Below are positions 45,301 to 52,681 of a DNA stretch of 64,000 nucleotides, piece after piece. Below the pieces are notes generated by a model, which was given only the letters and a program-made list of their open reading frames with translations, had not been told where the DNA came from and ran no database searches. Position 1 is the stretch's first letter; every line of letters begins with the position of its first letter. The DNA lies in the NCBI GenBank assembly GCA_030432235.1, contig JAUIHT010000005.1:186001-250000 (forward strand), in the 5' to 3' direction. The translations under genes were made by a program, and so were the position numbers. Origin of the DNA: Verrucomicrobiia bacterium (lineage in GTDB: Bacteria; Verrucomicrobiota; Verrucomicrobiia; Opitutales; Cerasicoccaceae).

Positions 45301-45898
45301 AGCGTTCGCCCAACCAAACAACCGGAGGTATGCTCGCAGCGTAGGAAAACAGCACCGAACCGGAGGCTCCAGCTAGAATCCCGGCTAAAAATATGATCAC
45401 GACCTCGACCATGGCTTTCCTCCAGATAAAGCAGGCCAGCAGGGTCGCCACCCCGCCCATGACGAAACAGACGCTGGTCAGCACGGACATTCTGCCTGGC
45501 GCAGGCGAACGATCCGTGACAAACGGCTCCGCCATAAGCCCATCAATGCCGATGTTGATACCGAAGGCATGCTGACAAAGATTAAGTATCCCCCAGAGCA
45601 ATACCGCCCCCGAAAACACATATTTCAGAGCACCACGCTTTCCTGGAAACGATGCAGCAAGAAAAAAGACCGCCCCGGCAAAAAAGATAAACCCCAAAGC
45701 GGTCGTCGCCTGCATCGGCGCCAAGCCCGGAAGGATTTGTACAATAGCGTGATTCTGCGCCACCCATCCGGCTATCACCACAACACCGACCACCCCCACA
45801 AACGCAGAAAACAACAAGGAAAGCGGACATATCGTTACGCCTTTTACTTTCCTGGGAGTTTCCCCCGAAACAGGTGCGGCAGTCGAAATCGTCTTCAT
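42371..45898 (-). CDS. Hybrid sensor histidine kinase with two receiver domains
   Basis: About 1175 residues from the ATG at 45898 (one at 45937 adds 13). Order: several membrane segments, an extracytoplasmic CHASE-like region (about 250-460), another membrane segment, a PAS domain with PAC, a HisKA with H in FLANMSHEIRTPMNGVVG near residue 650, an HATPase with NLLGNAIKFTEGG, DTGIGM and GTGLGLSI, then two receivers. The first receiver keeps an Asp (LILLDSS) and Lys but lacks the usual acidic pair at its start (VFYSANA instead of DD), so it may not be phosphorylated. The second is complete (VAEDNAVNRKV, LMDCQMPGVDG). No partner regulator or output domain is attached. Confidence 0.9.
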   Translation of the reverse strand: MKTISTAAPVSGETPRKVKGVTICPLSLLFSAFVGVVGVVVIAGWVAQNHAIVQILPGLAPMQATTALGFIFFAGAVFFLAASFPGKRGALKYVFSGAVLLWGILNLCQHAFGINIGIDGLMAEPFVTDRSPAPGRMSVLTSVCFVMGGVATLLACFIWRKAMVEVVIIFLAGILAGASGSVLFSYAASIPPVVWLGERFSEMAVHTALGFFLLSLGIITQRFRCGRATYVEALRWMWIPVFCAVFFASVSIYYGLATNAVNNRKELARLQAEAMAELLSARLFELEEALSRMGSRVAGLGLTQRELWEADARHYMQDFQSLSYVEVRGGRSNVDWSYPQSETSRFASWSKEVEDSSDLDHIDVVIFPGKKKEQYILLHIHESLNGNSDEPEVLLFAFVDWRQLIRRTIVEFEKTGQDAHFDIHLEPVGSDVDHHPQHLYAQHAPYDSTWQWTVEVNPELLPLNTKLQNFFLAGGVFISVLLAYLVHSIQQGRERLKQLEAAQWTLARQKSRLEAFVNHAPASVAMFDRNICYIAASVHWIKDYELEGVRILGRSHYDVFPNISDDWKQIHQRCLEGHVEHRDRDCWRPAGWEHDQYLRWEVRPWREPDGSIGGIMMFTTDITADVQRESEIIAMRKAADEANELKSQFLANMSHEIRTPMNGVVGMTSLLHESDLNNEQSECVKVIRESADALLTLIDDILDFSKIEAGKIELEKEQFSLTELVATTVELLAPMAATKHNELMAWVEVDGLVEILGDSGRLRQIITNLLGNAIKFTEGGDITLLVTPVNTTAHKIGLRFEVKDTGIGMTEEQCQRIFQPFVQADGSTARKYGGTGLGLSISERLVEAMGGALDVQSEPGEGTVFSFSLTFELPEDANSLAAPTAPLDCLAGKNCLMVFYSANAAKLVEARLRKWGLDTRVALSVESAKERIKEQAQGEKPFDLILLDSSLGFDFPLDLPRMLELEALPADSRPAVVLLKSVGMSLTLDQARATGIKEFIRKPLTASRIFDCLSNLYQSRLVGGAAAQMRDHIPIAQFKDLRLLVAEDNAVNRKVISMLLHKMGIEVDTVSDGQEAIEAWEKIHYPVILMDCQMPGVDGLTASRQIRERHQARTEHGENIERPYIIALTANTFKDDRERCISAGMDDYLSKPARWEKLQETLKRWQQNRSPTTTS

Positions 45899-46139
45899 TA
45901 GACGGTTAACTTTAAGAAATAATCGGCCATCAAGCAACTGACGTAAGTATCTTTTCGCAAGGGGATGACGGCAGTAATGTGTTTAAAATAGTCATATATA
46001 TTTAACCATAATGAGGTTGCAAAAGAAAATACACCGGGAAAGACCCCATCTACGCCAACCAGGGAACCTAGTAGCCTGTTCTTAGAATACGTACGCTTAG
46101 GCATTGACGAAGCATGATGCGCCTAAGATTACTCCACCC

Positions 46140-47289
46140 ATGATCATTCCTCCCGAAACCCGTTCCCTCGTCGAAGAAATCACCCGCCGCGCCGGCCACT
46201 TGTGGAGGTATCTTTGACGTCCCGGCCAAGCAAAAACGTATCGCCGAACTGGAGGAGAAAATGTCCGCCCCAGCCTTCTGGGACGACCAGAAGGCCGCCA
46301 AGGCCGTCATCGACGAAAGCAACCTGAACAAGCGCGCGATCGAGCCGATTTGCACCTTCAAGCCCAAGGCCGACGATTTGGCCACCTTGGTGGAACTCGT
46401 CGAAGAAGCCGGCGAAGACGAGGGCGCCGAATACCTGGCCGAGCTTGAGCAAAGCGCCGATAAGCTCTTCGAGGAGCTGGAAAAGCTGGAGATTCAATCT
46501 TTCCTGACCGGACCGATGGACGGCAAAAACGCTATCCTGTCCATCCAGGCCGGGGCCGGCGGCACCGAATCCTGCGACTGGGCCGACATGCTTTTGCGCA
46601 TGTATACCCGTTGGGCCGAGCGCTCGGACTTTAGCGTGGAAATCCTCGACATCCAGCCGGGCGAGGAAGCCGGCATCTCCAGCGCCAGTCTGCTCTTGAA
46701 GGGTGACAACGTCTACGGCTACGCCAAGGCCGAGCGCGGCGTCCATCGCCTTGTGCGCATCAGCCCGTTCGACTCCAATAAGCGCCGCCATACCTCGTTC
46801 AGTTCCGTCGACGTCGTGGCGGAGGTCGACGACGATGTGGACATCGAGGTCAAGGACGAAGACCTGCGCATCGACACCTACCGCGCCAGCGGCAAGGGCG
46901 GCCAACACGTCAACAAGACCGACTCAGCCGTGCGTATGACCCACCTGCCGACCAACATCGTCGTGCAGTGCCAGAACGAACGTTCCCAGATCAAGAACCG
47001 CGCCAGCGCCATGCGTCAGTTGAAATCAAAGCTCTACGAATACGAGCAGGACAAAAAGCGTTCCGAAATGGAAAAGTTCTACGGCGAAAAAGGCGACATC
47101 GGCTGGGGTAACCAGATTCGCTCCTACGTTTTTCAGCCCTACCAGATGGTCAAGGACCTGCGTACCGGCGTTGAAACCGGCAATATCCAGGCGGTTATGG
47201 ACGGCGAGCTCGACGCCTTCGTCAACGGCTGGCTCCGCGCCGGCTGCCCCCGCCATCGCAACAAGGAAATCCACATCGACGACGAGTGA
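46140..47289 (+). CDS. prfB: Peptide chain release factor 2, with programmed +1 frameshift
   Basis: Recognises UGA and UAA stop codons. An ATG at 46140 opens a 25-codon frame ending in UGA at 46215-46217; the sequence TGG AGG TAT CTT TGA C there is the classic prfB frameshift site, with the internal GGAGGT (46204-46209) three bases before CTT. Shifting by +1 joins GAC at 46216 and continues for 357 codons, giving a 382-residue protein. The in-frame start at 46261 would lose the N-terminus. The release motifs are present: SPF in [17 protein letters not shown] (stop-codon recognition) and GGQ in [14 protein letters not shown] (hydrolysis). The UGA lies at codon 26, as in E. coli. Self-regulation by RF2 level follows from known biology. 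Confidence 0.97.
46204..46218 (+). promoter_or_regulatory. prfB programmed frameshift signal
   Basis: GGAGGT acts as an internal Shine-Dalgarno, then ATC and the slip codon CTT, UGA, C. This arrangement matches the established RF2 autoregulation site. Confidence 0.95.
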
Positions 47290-47298
47290 TGGCGTACC

Positions 47299-47610
47299 AT
47301 GAAAACGTCCGAGAACTTGACCATCAAAGTACTGGCCTGGGTCAACACCGGGTTTGCTTTGCTCTTTCTCGCGTTCAACCTTAGTTTCAAGGCCTTCTCC
47401 AGAAACGCCAACGAATCGAGTTGGGTCCTCGACGCCCTGTTTCAGATAGGTTTCGTTATCCTGATGTTAATGTCGGCATGTGGCTTGTTAGCCGCAGTCA
47501 CTCACATGTTCACAGCCAAGAAAAAGAACTGGTTGGCCGTCCTCATGAATCAAGCCTGCCTGTGCCTGCTGCTAGCAATCCTAATGTCCGTAAAGATAGA
47601 CATCCGGTAA
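47299..47610 (+). CDS. Small membrane protein of unknown function
   Basis: A 103-residue protein with two or three hydrophobic segments (VNTGFALLFLAFNLSFKAF, LFQIGFVILMLMSACGLLAAV, ACLCLLLAILMSV). It begins nine bases after the prfB stop, with an ATG start, and probably rides on the prfB transcript. No recognised domain. Short loop regions are charged (AKKKNW), suggesting a normal membrane topology. I can offer no function. Confidence 0.6.
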   Translation: MKTSENLTIKVLAWVNTGFALLFLAFNLSFKAFSRNANESSWVLDALFQIGFVILMLMSACGLLAAVTHMFTAKKKNWLAVLMNQACLCLLLAILMSVKIDIR

Positions 47611-47705
47611 ATGTGACCCGCGTTATATTGTACACGTGGTCTACAGTAAGAAGGTGATAAAAAAAGAGACTGGAAGAATCACGGAAATAGACTACCATTG
47701 ACTTT

Positions 47706-47897
47706 ATGAGTATCGCGGAAATCAAACAGGAGATACAGGGCATGCCATCCAAAGATCAGGATGCGTTGGCCGCCTATTTGACTGTTGTCCGCCTGAGCCG
47801 GGACCCGGATTTCCGGGAAGAGTTGCGCGAATTGAAAAGCGACACGACGTCCGAAAGCTGGCTCACCTTGGATGAATTAAAAGCCAAACTCGGTTAA
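47706..47897 (+). CDS. Antitoxin-like small protein
   Basis: A 63-residue protein, MSIAEIKQEIQGMPSKDQDALAAY in style, with a helical N-terminus followed by a charged linker and the C-terminal WLTLDELKAKLG, typical of small type II antitoxins. It is followed eight bases later by a RelE/ParE-like toxin gene. No helix-turn-helix sequence was recognised with certainty. The call rests mainly on the pairing and the size. Confidence 0.6.
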   Translation: MSIAEIKQEIQGMPSKDQDALAAYLTVVRLSRDPDFREELRELKSDTTSESWLTLDELKAKLG

Positions 47898-47905
47898 AGA
47901 GCGGG

Positions 47906-48163
47906 ATGGACTCGGACTACGCGCTTTCAATCCGCTATGAGGTTTACGAAACGCTAACTCAGATTCGCGGCACGAGTAAGCGAAAGCTGCTGGCATGGAT
48001 GGAAACCTTCCAGACGAATCCGTGTCTTGAACCGGACTATACGGATAAGGAGCCGGATGGCAGCCAGTTCGCCGTCAAAGTCGTTGGACGCTATGCTGTC
48101 TTCCATTACGTAGACCATGCCATCAAGGAAGTGAAAATTGTTCGTATTCGTCCTGCGGACTAG
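47906..48163 (+). CDS. RelE/ParE-family toxin-like protein
   Basis: An 85-residue protein with the beta-strand pattern of the RelE/ParE fold: SIRYEVYETLTQIRG helix segments, DGSQFAVKVVGRYAVFHYVDHAIKEVKIVRIRP with strands and a final basic Arg. Toxins of this group cleave ribosome-bound mRNA or inhibit gyrase. It lies eight bases downstream of a small antitoxin-like gene. Catalytic residues differ among the family and I cannot say whether this copy is active. Placed between prfB and manC, it is one of the few signs of mobile-type DNA in this part. Confidence 0.65.
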   Translation: MDSDYALSIRYEVYETLTQIRGTSKRKLLAWMETFQTNPCLEPDYTDKEPDGSQFAVKVVGRYAVFHYVDHAIKEVKIVRIRPAD

Positions 48164-48224
48164 AAGCTTTGCTTTCTTCGGGTTTCAGGGTTGAGTCCGT
48201 CCCTCCCCTTCACAGGATGTCTGC

Positions 48225-49313
48225 ATGCCCAATCGATACGTAGTCATCATGGCCGGAGGCAAAGGAGAACGCTTCTGGCCCCAAAGCCGCCTCAAACGCC
48301 CCAAGCAGCTCCTGCCCATCGTGGGGGATGCGCCACTGCTGACCCAGACGGTGACGCGCCTGGAGGGTCTGGTGCCGGCGGAAAATATTCTCATTATCAC
48401 CAATCAGGAGCAGCAGGCCGCCGTCGAGGAGGTCTGCCCCATGCTGCCGAAGGAAAACATCATCGGTGAGCCGGTTGGCCGGGACACTGCTGCGGCTGTC
48501 GGCCTGGCCATGGTCCTGGTGGCGCAGCGCGACCCGCAGGCGACCTTTGCCATGCTGCCCGCCGACCACGTCATCCACGATGCCGAGGGCTTCCAGGGTA
48601 TCCTCGGGACCGCCTTTGCCGCCGCGGAGAAGGAGCCCGTGCTGGTCACCATCGGCATCAAGCCGGAGTTCGCCGCCACCGGCTACGGGTATATCCATCG
48701 GGGCGACGAGTGGGCCAACGTCGACGGGCGCTCCGTCTACCAGGTCAAAGCTTTCAAGGAAAAGCCCGATGCCGAAACCGCCGCACGCTACGTGGAGTCG
48801 GGCGAGTATTACTGGAACGCCGGCATGTTCATCTGGAGCGTTGCCGCCATCGACGCCGCCTTCACCGAGTTCGTTCCGGAGCTCTATGCGGCTCTGGAGA
48901 AAATCGCCGTCGCGCTCAAGGCCGGCGAGAACCTCGACGCCGTGCTTGAGGCGCAGTATTCATCTTTGGAGAAAATCTCCATCGACTACGCCGTCATGGA
49001 AAAGGCCCGCAACGTCGTCACGATGGAGTCGGCCTTCGACTGGGACGATGTCGGCGCCTGGCCTGCCGTGGCGCGTCACTTCCCCGCTGACGAGGCCGGC
49101 AACGTCACCCGCGGCGCGGCCATGGTCGAGGGAGGCTCCGGCAACATCGTCATCAGCCCCGACGGCCACCTCACCGCCATCGTGGGCGCAGACGACCTCA
49201 TCGTGGTGCGCACCGCCGACGCTACCTTGGTCTGCCCCAAGTCCAAAGCCCAGGATATCAAGAAACTCGTCAAACGCATCAGCGACGATGAGCAGTGGAA
49301 GACGTTAACCTAG
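48225..49313 (+). CDS. manC: Mannose-1-phosphate guanylyltransferase
   Basis: Makes GDP-mannose from mannose-1-phosphate and GTP, for polysaccharides and glycans. 362 residues, the length of the short single-domain form without a fused mannose-6-phosphate isomerase. The pyrophosphorylase motif VIMAGGKGERFWPQSR and KQLLPIVGD open it; PADHVI and the ATGYGYIHRG and FKEKPDAETA segments are characteristic of sugar-nucleotidyl transferases; SIDYAVMEKARNVVTM is the usual sugar-binding region. The stop overlaps the next gene by 19 bases. GDP-mannose supply fits the exopolysaccharide-related PEP-CTERM theme, but that link is inference. Confidence 0.95.
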   Translation: MPNRYVVIMAGGKGERFWPQSRLKRPKQLLPIVGDAPLLTQTVTRLEGLVPAENILIITNQEQQAAVEEVCPMLPKENIIGEPVGRDTAAAVGLAMVLVAQRDPQATFAMLPADHVIHDAEGFQGILGTAFAAAEKEPVLVTIGIKPEFAATGYGYIHRGDEWANVDGRSVYQVKAFKEKPDAETAARYVESGEYYWNAGMFIWSVAAIDAAFTEFVPELYAALEKIAVALKAGENLDAVLEAQYSSLEKISIDYAVMEKARNVVTMESAFDWDDVGAWPAVARHFPADEAGNVTRGAAMVEGGSGNIVISPDGHLTAIVGADDLIVVRTADATLVCPKSKAQDIKKLVKRISDDEQWKTLT

Positions 49314-49780
49314 ACGGCTCGTATACTCTTTACGATCTATTCGCCATATGGGGTTATGCGCCATACCCACATATAGCTGTCTTAATATTAGCTGCTATAT
49401 GTGTGGAAGCTTATTGTCTGGAAAAAGGTGGCGCCAAGGAATGTAGCGTTGCCATTGTGGGCACAATATTAACCACAGGTATCACCTCATTGATCATGGC
49501 GATGGCCATTTATCCGGCACACTTTTATGTCGGAGATCGCATGGCCATGCCCTGGACATACTACGCGGCATTCTGTGGGCTTATATTGGCCGTGGGATTG
49601 ATTTTCGCCATTGGCTTTAAAAAAGATCTGGCAAAGAAGCGGTATACCATCGCGTTTTTCCAAGGCAGTATTTTCATCCTTTCCCTGATAGTACTCACTG
49701 TCACATTTGCTGCTCCCTATCGAGTGGACAGAAATATGGAAAAGTGGGAGAAGGCGCTTAGTCAGGAAGCTAACCGGTAA
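49295..49780 (+). CDS. Four-segment membrane protein of unknown function
   Basis: A 161-residue protein with about four hydrophobic segments (PHIAVLILAAICVEAYCL, VAIVGTILTTGITSLIMAMA, YAAFCGLILAVGLIFAIG, FFQGSIFILSLIVLTVTF) and a short soluble tail. The GTG at 49295 lies inside manC, giving a 19-base overlap; no later convincing start was found, so the exact N-terminus is uncertain. Base composition is more AT-rich than neighbouring genes, which may hint at later acquisition. No family recognised. Confidence 0.55.
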   Translation: MEDVNLDGSYTLYDLFAIWGYAPYPHIAVLILAAICVEAYCLEKGGAKECSVAIVGTILTTGITSLIMAMAIYPAHFYVGDRMAMPWTYYAAFCGLILAVGLIFAIGFKKDLAKKRYTIAFFQGSIFILSLIVLTVTFAAPYRVDRNMEKWEKALSQEANR

Positions 49781-49804
49781 AAACCATCAACACCAATCAT
49801 TCAC

Positions 49805-49975
49805 ATGCGCACGATTCTTCTAGTTCTGCTGCTCGCATTGCTGAGCGGATGCACCACGGACGAAAGCGATGCGGAGTACTATCATTCCTCCGGTGGCATT
49901 GGCGGTCCGTATGCCGACCCCAAGGATAACTGGAGTGGATCGGAATCCCGTGGGCAACGGGAGATTCCATTCTGA
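49805..49975 (+). CDS. Small lipoprotein, 56 residues
   Basis: A short gene with a clear lipoprotein signal: MRTILLVLLLALLSGCTT, lipobox LSGC, followed by an acidic and Gly/Tyr/Ser-rich tail to the stop at 49973-49975. It starts 24 bases after the membrane-protein gene and ends 12 bases before ruvX, so it could be co-transcribed with both. Function unknown. Its size suggests a structural or envelope-stress type peptide. Confidence 0.65.
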   Translation: MRTILLVLLLALLSGCTTDESDAEYYHSSGGIGGPYADPKDNWSGSESRGQREIPF

Positions 49976-49987
49976 TTTCTCTCTACA

Positions 49988-50455
49988 ATGAATTACCTCG
50001 GCATCGATTACGGCGAGAAGCGCGTCGGGCTGGCCTACGCGGATGATATCGGCGTGGCCGTGCCGCTGCCCGCCGCCGTCGAGCCCACCCAAGAGGCGCG
50101 CTTGATCCACATCGGCGAGGAGGTTACCAAGCGCAGAATCGGCGCGCTGGTCGTCGGCTATCCGTACAATATGGACGGCTCCGTGGGCTTCAAAGCCAAA
50201 GAGGTCGACGCCTTCATTGCCGAGTTGGAAAAGCGATTCGCGCTGCCCATTCATCGCATCGACGAACGCCTCAGCAGCCACCAGGCCGAAAGCGATCTCG
50301 CAGCCATGGGCAAAAAGAAACCGAAGTCCGTCAAAGCCCGCCAGGCCGAGCGACGCACCGGTGAGCTGGACTCCCGCGCCGCCGCACTCATCCTGCGCGA
50401 GTTCGTCGAGCAACAATCCCCCGCCCTCCTGCCTGACGAAGCTGAAGATTTTTGA
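49988..50455 (+). CDS. ruvX: RuvX/YqgF-family Holliday junction resolvase
   Basis: A 155-residue RNase H-like nuclease of the YqgF/RuvX family, which processes pre-16S rRNA 5' ends and possibly Holliday junctions. The N-terminal LGIDYGEKRVGLAYAD carries the first catalytic Asp, VVGYPYNMDGSVG and the IHRIDERLSS segment contain further active-site residues, and ERRTGELDSRAAALIL carries the last Asp. The start is an ATG 12 bases after the small lipoprotein gene. Its stop is inside the left arm of the palindrome that follows. Confidence 0.94.
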   Translation: MNYLGIDYGEKRVGLAYADDIGVAVPLPAAVEPTQEARLIHIGEEVTKRRIGALVVGYPYNMDGSVGFKAKEVDAFIAELEKRFALPIHRIDERLSSHQAESDLAAMGKKKPKSVKARQAERRTGELDSRAAALILREFVEQQSPALLPDEAEDF

Positions 50456-50528
50456 ACAGAAGGTCGCTAAGAGCGCGAAGCAATATTAACGGTTAATTCT
50501 TTGCGCTCTTAGCGACCTTCTGTTCAAA
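50451..50528. repeat. Perfect 26-bp inverted repeat between ruvX and truA
   Basis: Positions 50451-50476 and 50503-50528 are exact complements, separated by 26 bases, and three of the next four inward positions also pair. The left arm contains the ruvX stop codon. It can act as a terminator for ruvX; the AGAAGGTCGCTAAGAGC arms contain no T-run. Confidence 0.8.
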
Positions 50529-50538
50529 TCGTGGTTTC

Positions 50539-51291
50539 ATGAAAGTGGGAACACAGCGCTGGAAGGCCGTTTGCGCCTACGACGGGACGGGCTTCAACGG
50601 CTGGCAGAGTCAGCCCGGCGGCAACACCATCCAGGACTTCATCGAGGCGCGGCTGGCCGTCATATTTGAAACGCCCGTACGCATTCATGGTAGCGGGCGC
50701 ACCGACGCGGGCGTGCACGCGCGCGGGCAGGTTTTCCACTTCGACGGAGCCTGGAAGCATCCCACCGAGCACCTGCATCGCGCGCTCAAGGCCGGTCTGC
50801 CGCAGGGCATTCAGATCGCGCGTATAGCCAAGGCCAAGCCGGACTTCCACGCACGCTATTCAGCCACGGGCAAGCGCTACTTCTACAGTCTTTTCGAAGG
50901 CGACGCCCCACCCTGGGAAACGCGCTACTGCTGGTCGCTGGGCCGCCGTCGGCTGGATATCGATGCCATGAATGCCGCCGCCCAGCCTCTCTTGGGCGAG
51001 CACGATTTCTCCGCCTTCGGGGCCAACCGTGGCGACGGCTCCGAGGACAACCCGGTCAAGGACATGCGCCGCCTGGAGGTACGCAAGCGCGGGCCCAAGA
51101 TCATGATCATCACCGAGGCCAGCGGCTACCTCTACAAGATGGTGCGCAGCCTCACCGGCGCACTGGTCAGCGTCGGCCTGGGTAAAATAGCCGCGGAGGA
51201 TTTAAGCGCCATGCTGGCAGCGAAACAACGCACCCACCGCATCGAAACCGCCCCGGCCCAAGGCCTCTGGCTCGATAAAGTATTTTATTAA
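50539..51291 (+). CDS. truA: tRNA pseudouridine synthase A
   Basis: Makes pseudouridine at positions 38-40 of the tRNA anticodon arm. 250 residues, standard. The catalytic Asp lies in GRTDAGVHA (about residues 53-61); YDGTGFNGWQSQPGGNTIQD near the start, RYFYSLFEG-type YFYSLFEG, FSAFGA and YLYKMVRSLTGALVSVGLG are the usual family segments. The stop codon lies in the left arm of the next palindromic element. Convergent with aroQ. Confidence 0.96.
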   Translation: MKVGTQRWKAVCAYDGTGFNGWQSQPGGNTIQDFIEARLAVIFETPVRIHGSGRTDAGVHARGQVFHFDGAWKHPTEHLHRALKAGLPQGIQIARIAKAKPDFHARYSATGKRYFYSLFEGDAPPWETRYCWSLGRRRLDIDAMNAAAQPLLGEHDFSAFGANRGDGSEDNPVKDMRRLEVRKRGPKIMIITEASGYLYKMVRSLTGALVSVGLGKIAAEDLSAMLAAKQRTHRIETAPAQGLWLDKVFY

Positions 51292-51368
51292 CCACGGAAA
51301 ACACAGAAGTACACGGAAACAAAAAAGCAGATATTCAATTCCGTGCTTTTCCGTGTGTTCTGTGGTTT
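51290..51368. repeat. Palindromic AACCACGGAAA element between truA and aroQ
   Basis: The left arm begins AACCACGGAAAACACAGAAG and continues with CACGGAA; the right arm read in reverse begins AACCACAGAACACACGGAAA and also carries CACGGAA. About 23 of 29 positions pair. Each arm overlaps the stop codon of the adjacent convergent gene. It belongs to the same family as 6168-6246. Confidence 0.65.
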
Positions 51369-51795
51369 ATTGACCCAGAAACTCCAGTGCCGCCTCGTAA
51401 CCGTAAAAACCGAGGCCGGAGATGACGCCTTTGCACATGGGCGCGGTCAGCGAGACATGGCGGAAATCCTCGCGAGCATGGATGTGGGATATGTGCACCT
51501 CGATGACGGGTAGCCCACTGGCCGCAACTGCATCGCGCAGGGCCACACTGGTGTGCGTGAAGCCCGCGCCGTTGAGCACCACTCCGGTCACCCCTTCGTC
51601 GGCCCACTGCGCCAGTTTGTCGATGAGCGCGCCTTCGTGGTTGGACTGGAAAAAGGATACCGAGACGCCGAGTGCCTCCGCCTTTTTAGTGAGGCGTTTT
51701 TCCAGATCCGCCAGGGACTCAGCGCCATAGACCTCCGGCTCACGCTTGCCGAGCCGGTCGAGGTTGGGACCGTTGAGGATGCCGATGGTTTTCAT
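51367..51795 (-). CDS. aroQ: Type II 3-dehydroquinate dehydratase
   Basis: Catalyses the third step of the shikimate pathway. The ATG at 51795 gives 142 residues starting MKTIGILNGPNLDRLGKREP, the standard type II start; the longer open frame to 51972 overlaps the neighbouring NIF3 gene and is rejected. The catalytic Arg/Tyr region (GPNLDRLGKREPEVYG), the SNHEGALID segment, GAGFTHTSVALRDA and the catalytic His in EVHISHIHAREDFR are all present. Length and motif order are canonical. Confidence 0.97.
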   Translation of the reverse strand: MKTIGILNGPNLDRLGKREPEVYGAESLADLEKRLTKKAEALGVSVSFFQSNHEGALIDKLAQWADEGVTGVVLNGAGFTHTSVALRDAVAASGLPVIEVHISHIHAREDFRHVSLTAPMCKGVISGLGFYGYEAALEFLGQ

Positions 51796-51807
51796 AAGGA
51801 GACATTT

Positions 51808-51837
51808 AAACCACGAAAAAGACGAAAGACACGAAAA
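51808..51837. repeat. Half copy of the AACCACGAAA element
   Basis: AAACCACGAAAAAGACGAAAGACACGAAAA lies between the aroQ start and the NIF3 stop. It matches one arm of the palindromes at 6168-6246 and 51290-51368 without a facing arm. Confidence 0.55.
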
Positions 51838-51860
51838 TTTTATGGGCCGCCACCGCCTTG

Positions 51861-52613
51861 CTAGAGAGGGCAATCGGTGGCGATGAACTCCCAGGGCAGA
51901 TCGAACTCGGCGGAAAGCTCCTTGGCCAGTTCTGTCACGCCAAGGGTTTCGGTGGCATAGTGGCCGCAGCAATAGAGGTTCAGCCCCTCCTCTTGGGCTA
52001 CGTTAAAGTGCTCCTGCTTGAGCTCGCCGGTGATGAGCGTATCGATGCCGTTGCGCCGCAAATGGGAGACCGCCGACTGGCCGCTGCCGGTCAAAATGCC
52101 GACCGCAGCGGGCTCATCCGGGCCGTATTCGATGGCCGTGACGGATGGAAAAAGACCCTCCAGCTTCTCCCGCATACTTGTTCTGGAGCTTGGCGGTGAA
52201 GCCTTCGCGGCGATATCAGTGCCTTCGTAGGGCAGGAACCAGCCCGTGACCTTCAGGCCGAGCATTTTGGCCAGCAGGGCGTTGTTTCCCAGCTCCGGAT
52301 GGCAGTCCAGCGGCAGATGCGCACCGTAGACGGCCAGATTGCCGTCGAAGGCCGCGCGAAGCTTGGCGTAGGTCGTGCCGGTCACGGGGATGGGTGGCTT
52401 CCAGAAGAGCCCGTGGTGCACGATAAGAAAGTCCACCCCCTGCTCGATTGCCTGCTGAAACGGCATCAGACCGGCATCCACCGCCGCGCCGATTTTGGTC
52501 ACTTCGCCCGTGTTGGTAACCTGCAGCCCGTTGTGAGCGCCGGGAAAGTCGACAATCTCCCGAATGCGCAAACGTTGATCACAATACTCGACAAGTTCGG
52601 TAAGGGTTGCCAT
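51861..52613 (-). CDS. NIF3-like dinuclear metal-centre protein
   Basis: A 250-residue member of the NIF3/YbgI family, hexameric proteins with a two-metal site; their enzymatic role is unsettled, possibly GTP cyclohydrolase I-related. Visible are the N-terminal PGAHNGLQVTN, the metal-binding LIVHHGLFW and the C-terminal GELKQEHFNVAQEEG with CCGHYATETLGV. The ATG at 52613 starts the domain; an upstream frame to 52649 would add 12 residues. It is divergent from the HAD-phosphatase gene. Confidence 0.93.
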   Translation of the reverse strand: MATLTELVEYCDQRLRIREIVDFPGAHNGLQVTNTGEVTKIGAAVDAGLMPFQQAIEQGVDFLIVHHGLFWKPPIPVTGTTYAKLRAAFDGNLAVYGAHLPLDCHPELGNNALLAKMLGLKVTGWFLPYEGTDIAAKASPPSSRTSMREKLEGLFPSVTAIEYGPDEPAAVGILTGSGQSAVSHLRRNGIDTLITGELKQEHFNVAQEEGLNLYCCGHYATETLGVTELAKELSAEFDLPWEFIATDCPL

Positions 52614-52681
52614 GCTACTAATTAACATTGTCACTGCCTGACTTGCCAAGAAATTATCGACTCAATCCGACTAATCCCGTT

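Noticed and set aside
46261-46263. ATG at 46261 as the prfB start
   Set aside because: The frameshift site and the sense codons upstream show that the real start is at 46140.
51796-51972. N-terminal extension of aroQ
   Set aside because: It overlaps the NIF3 gene and adds no known domain; the standard start at 51795 is clear.
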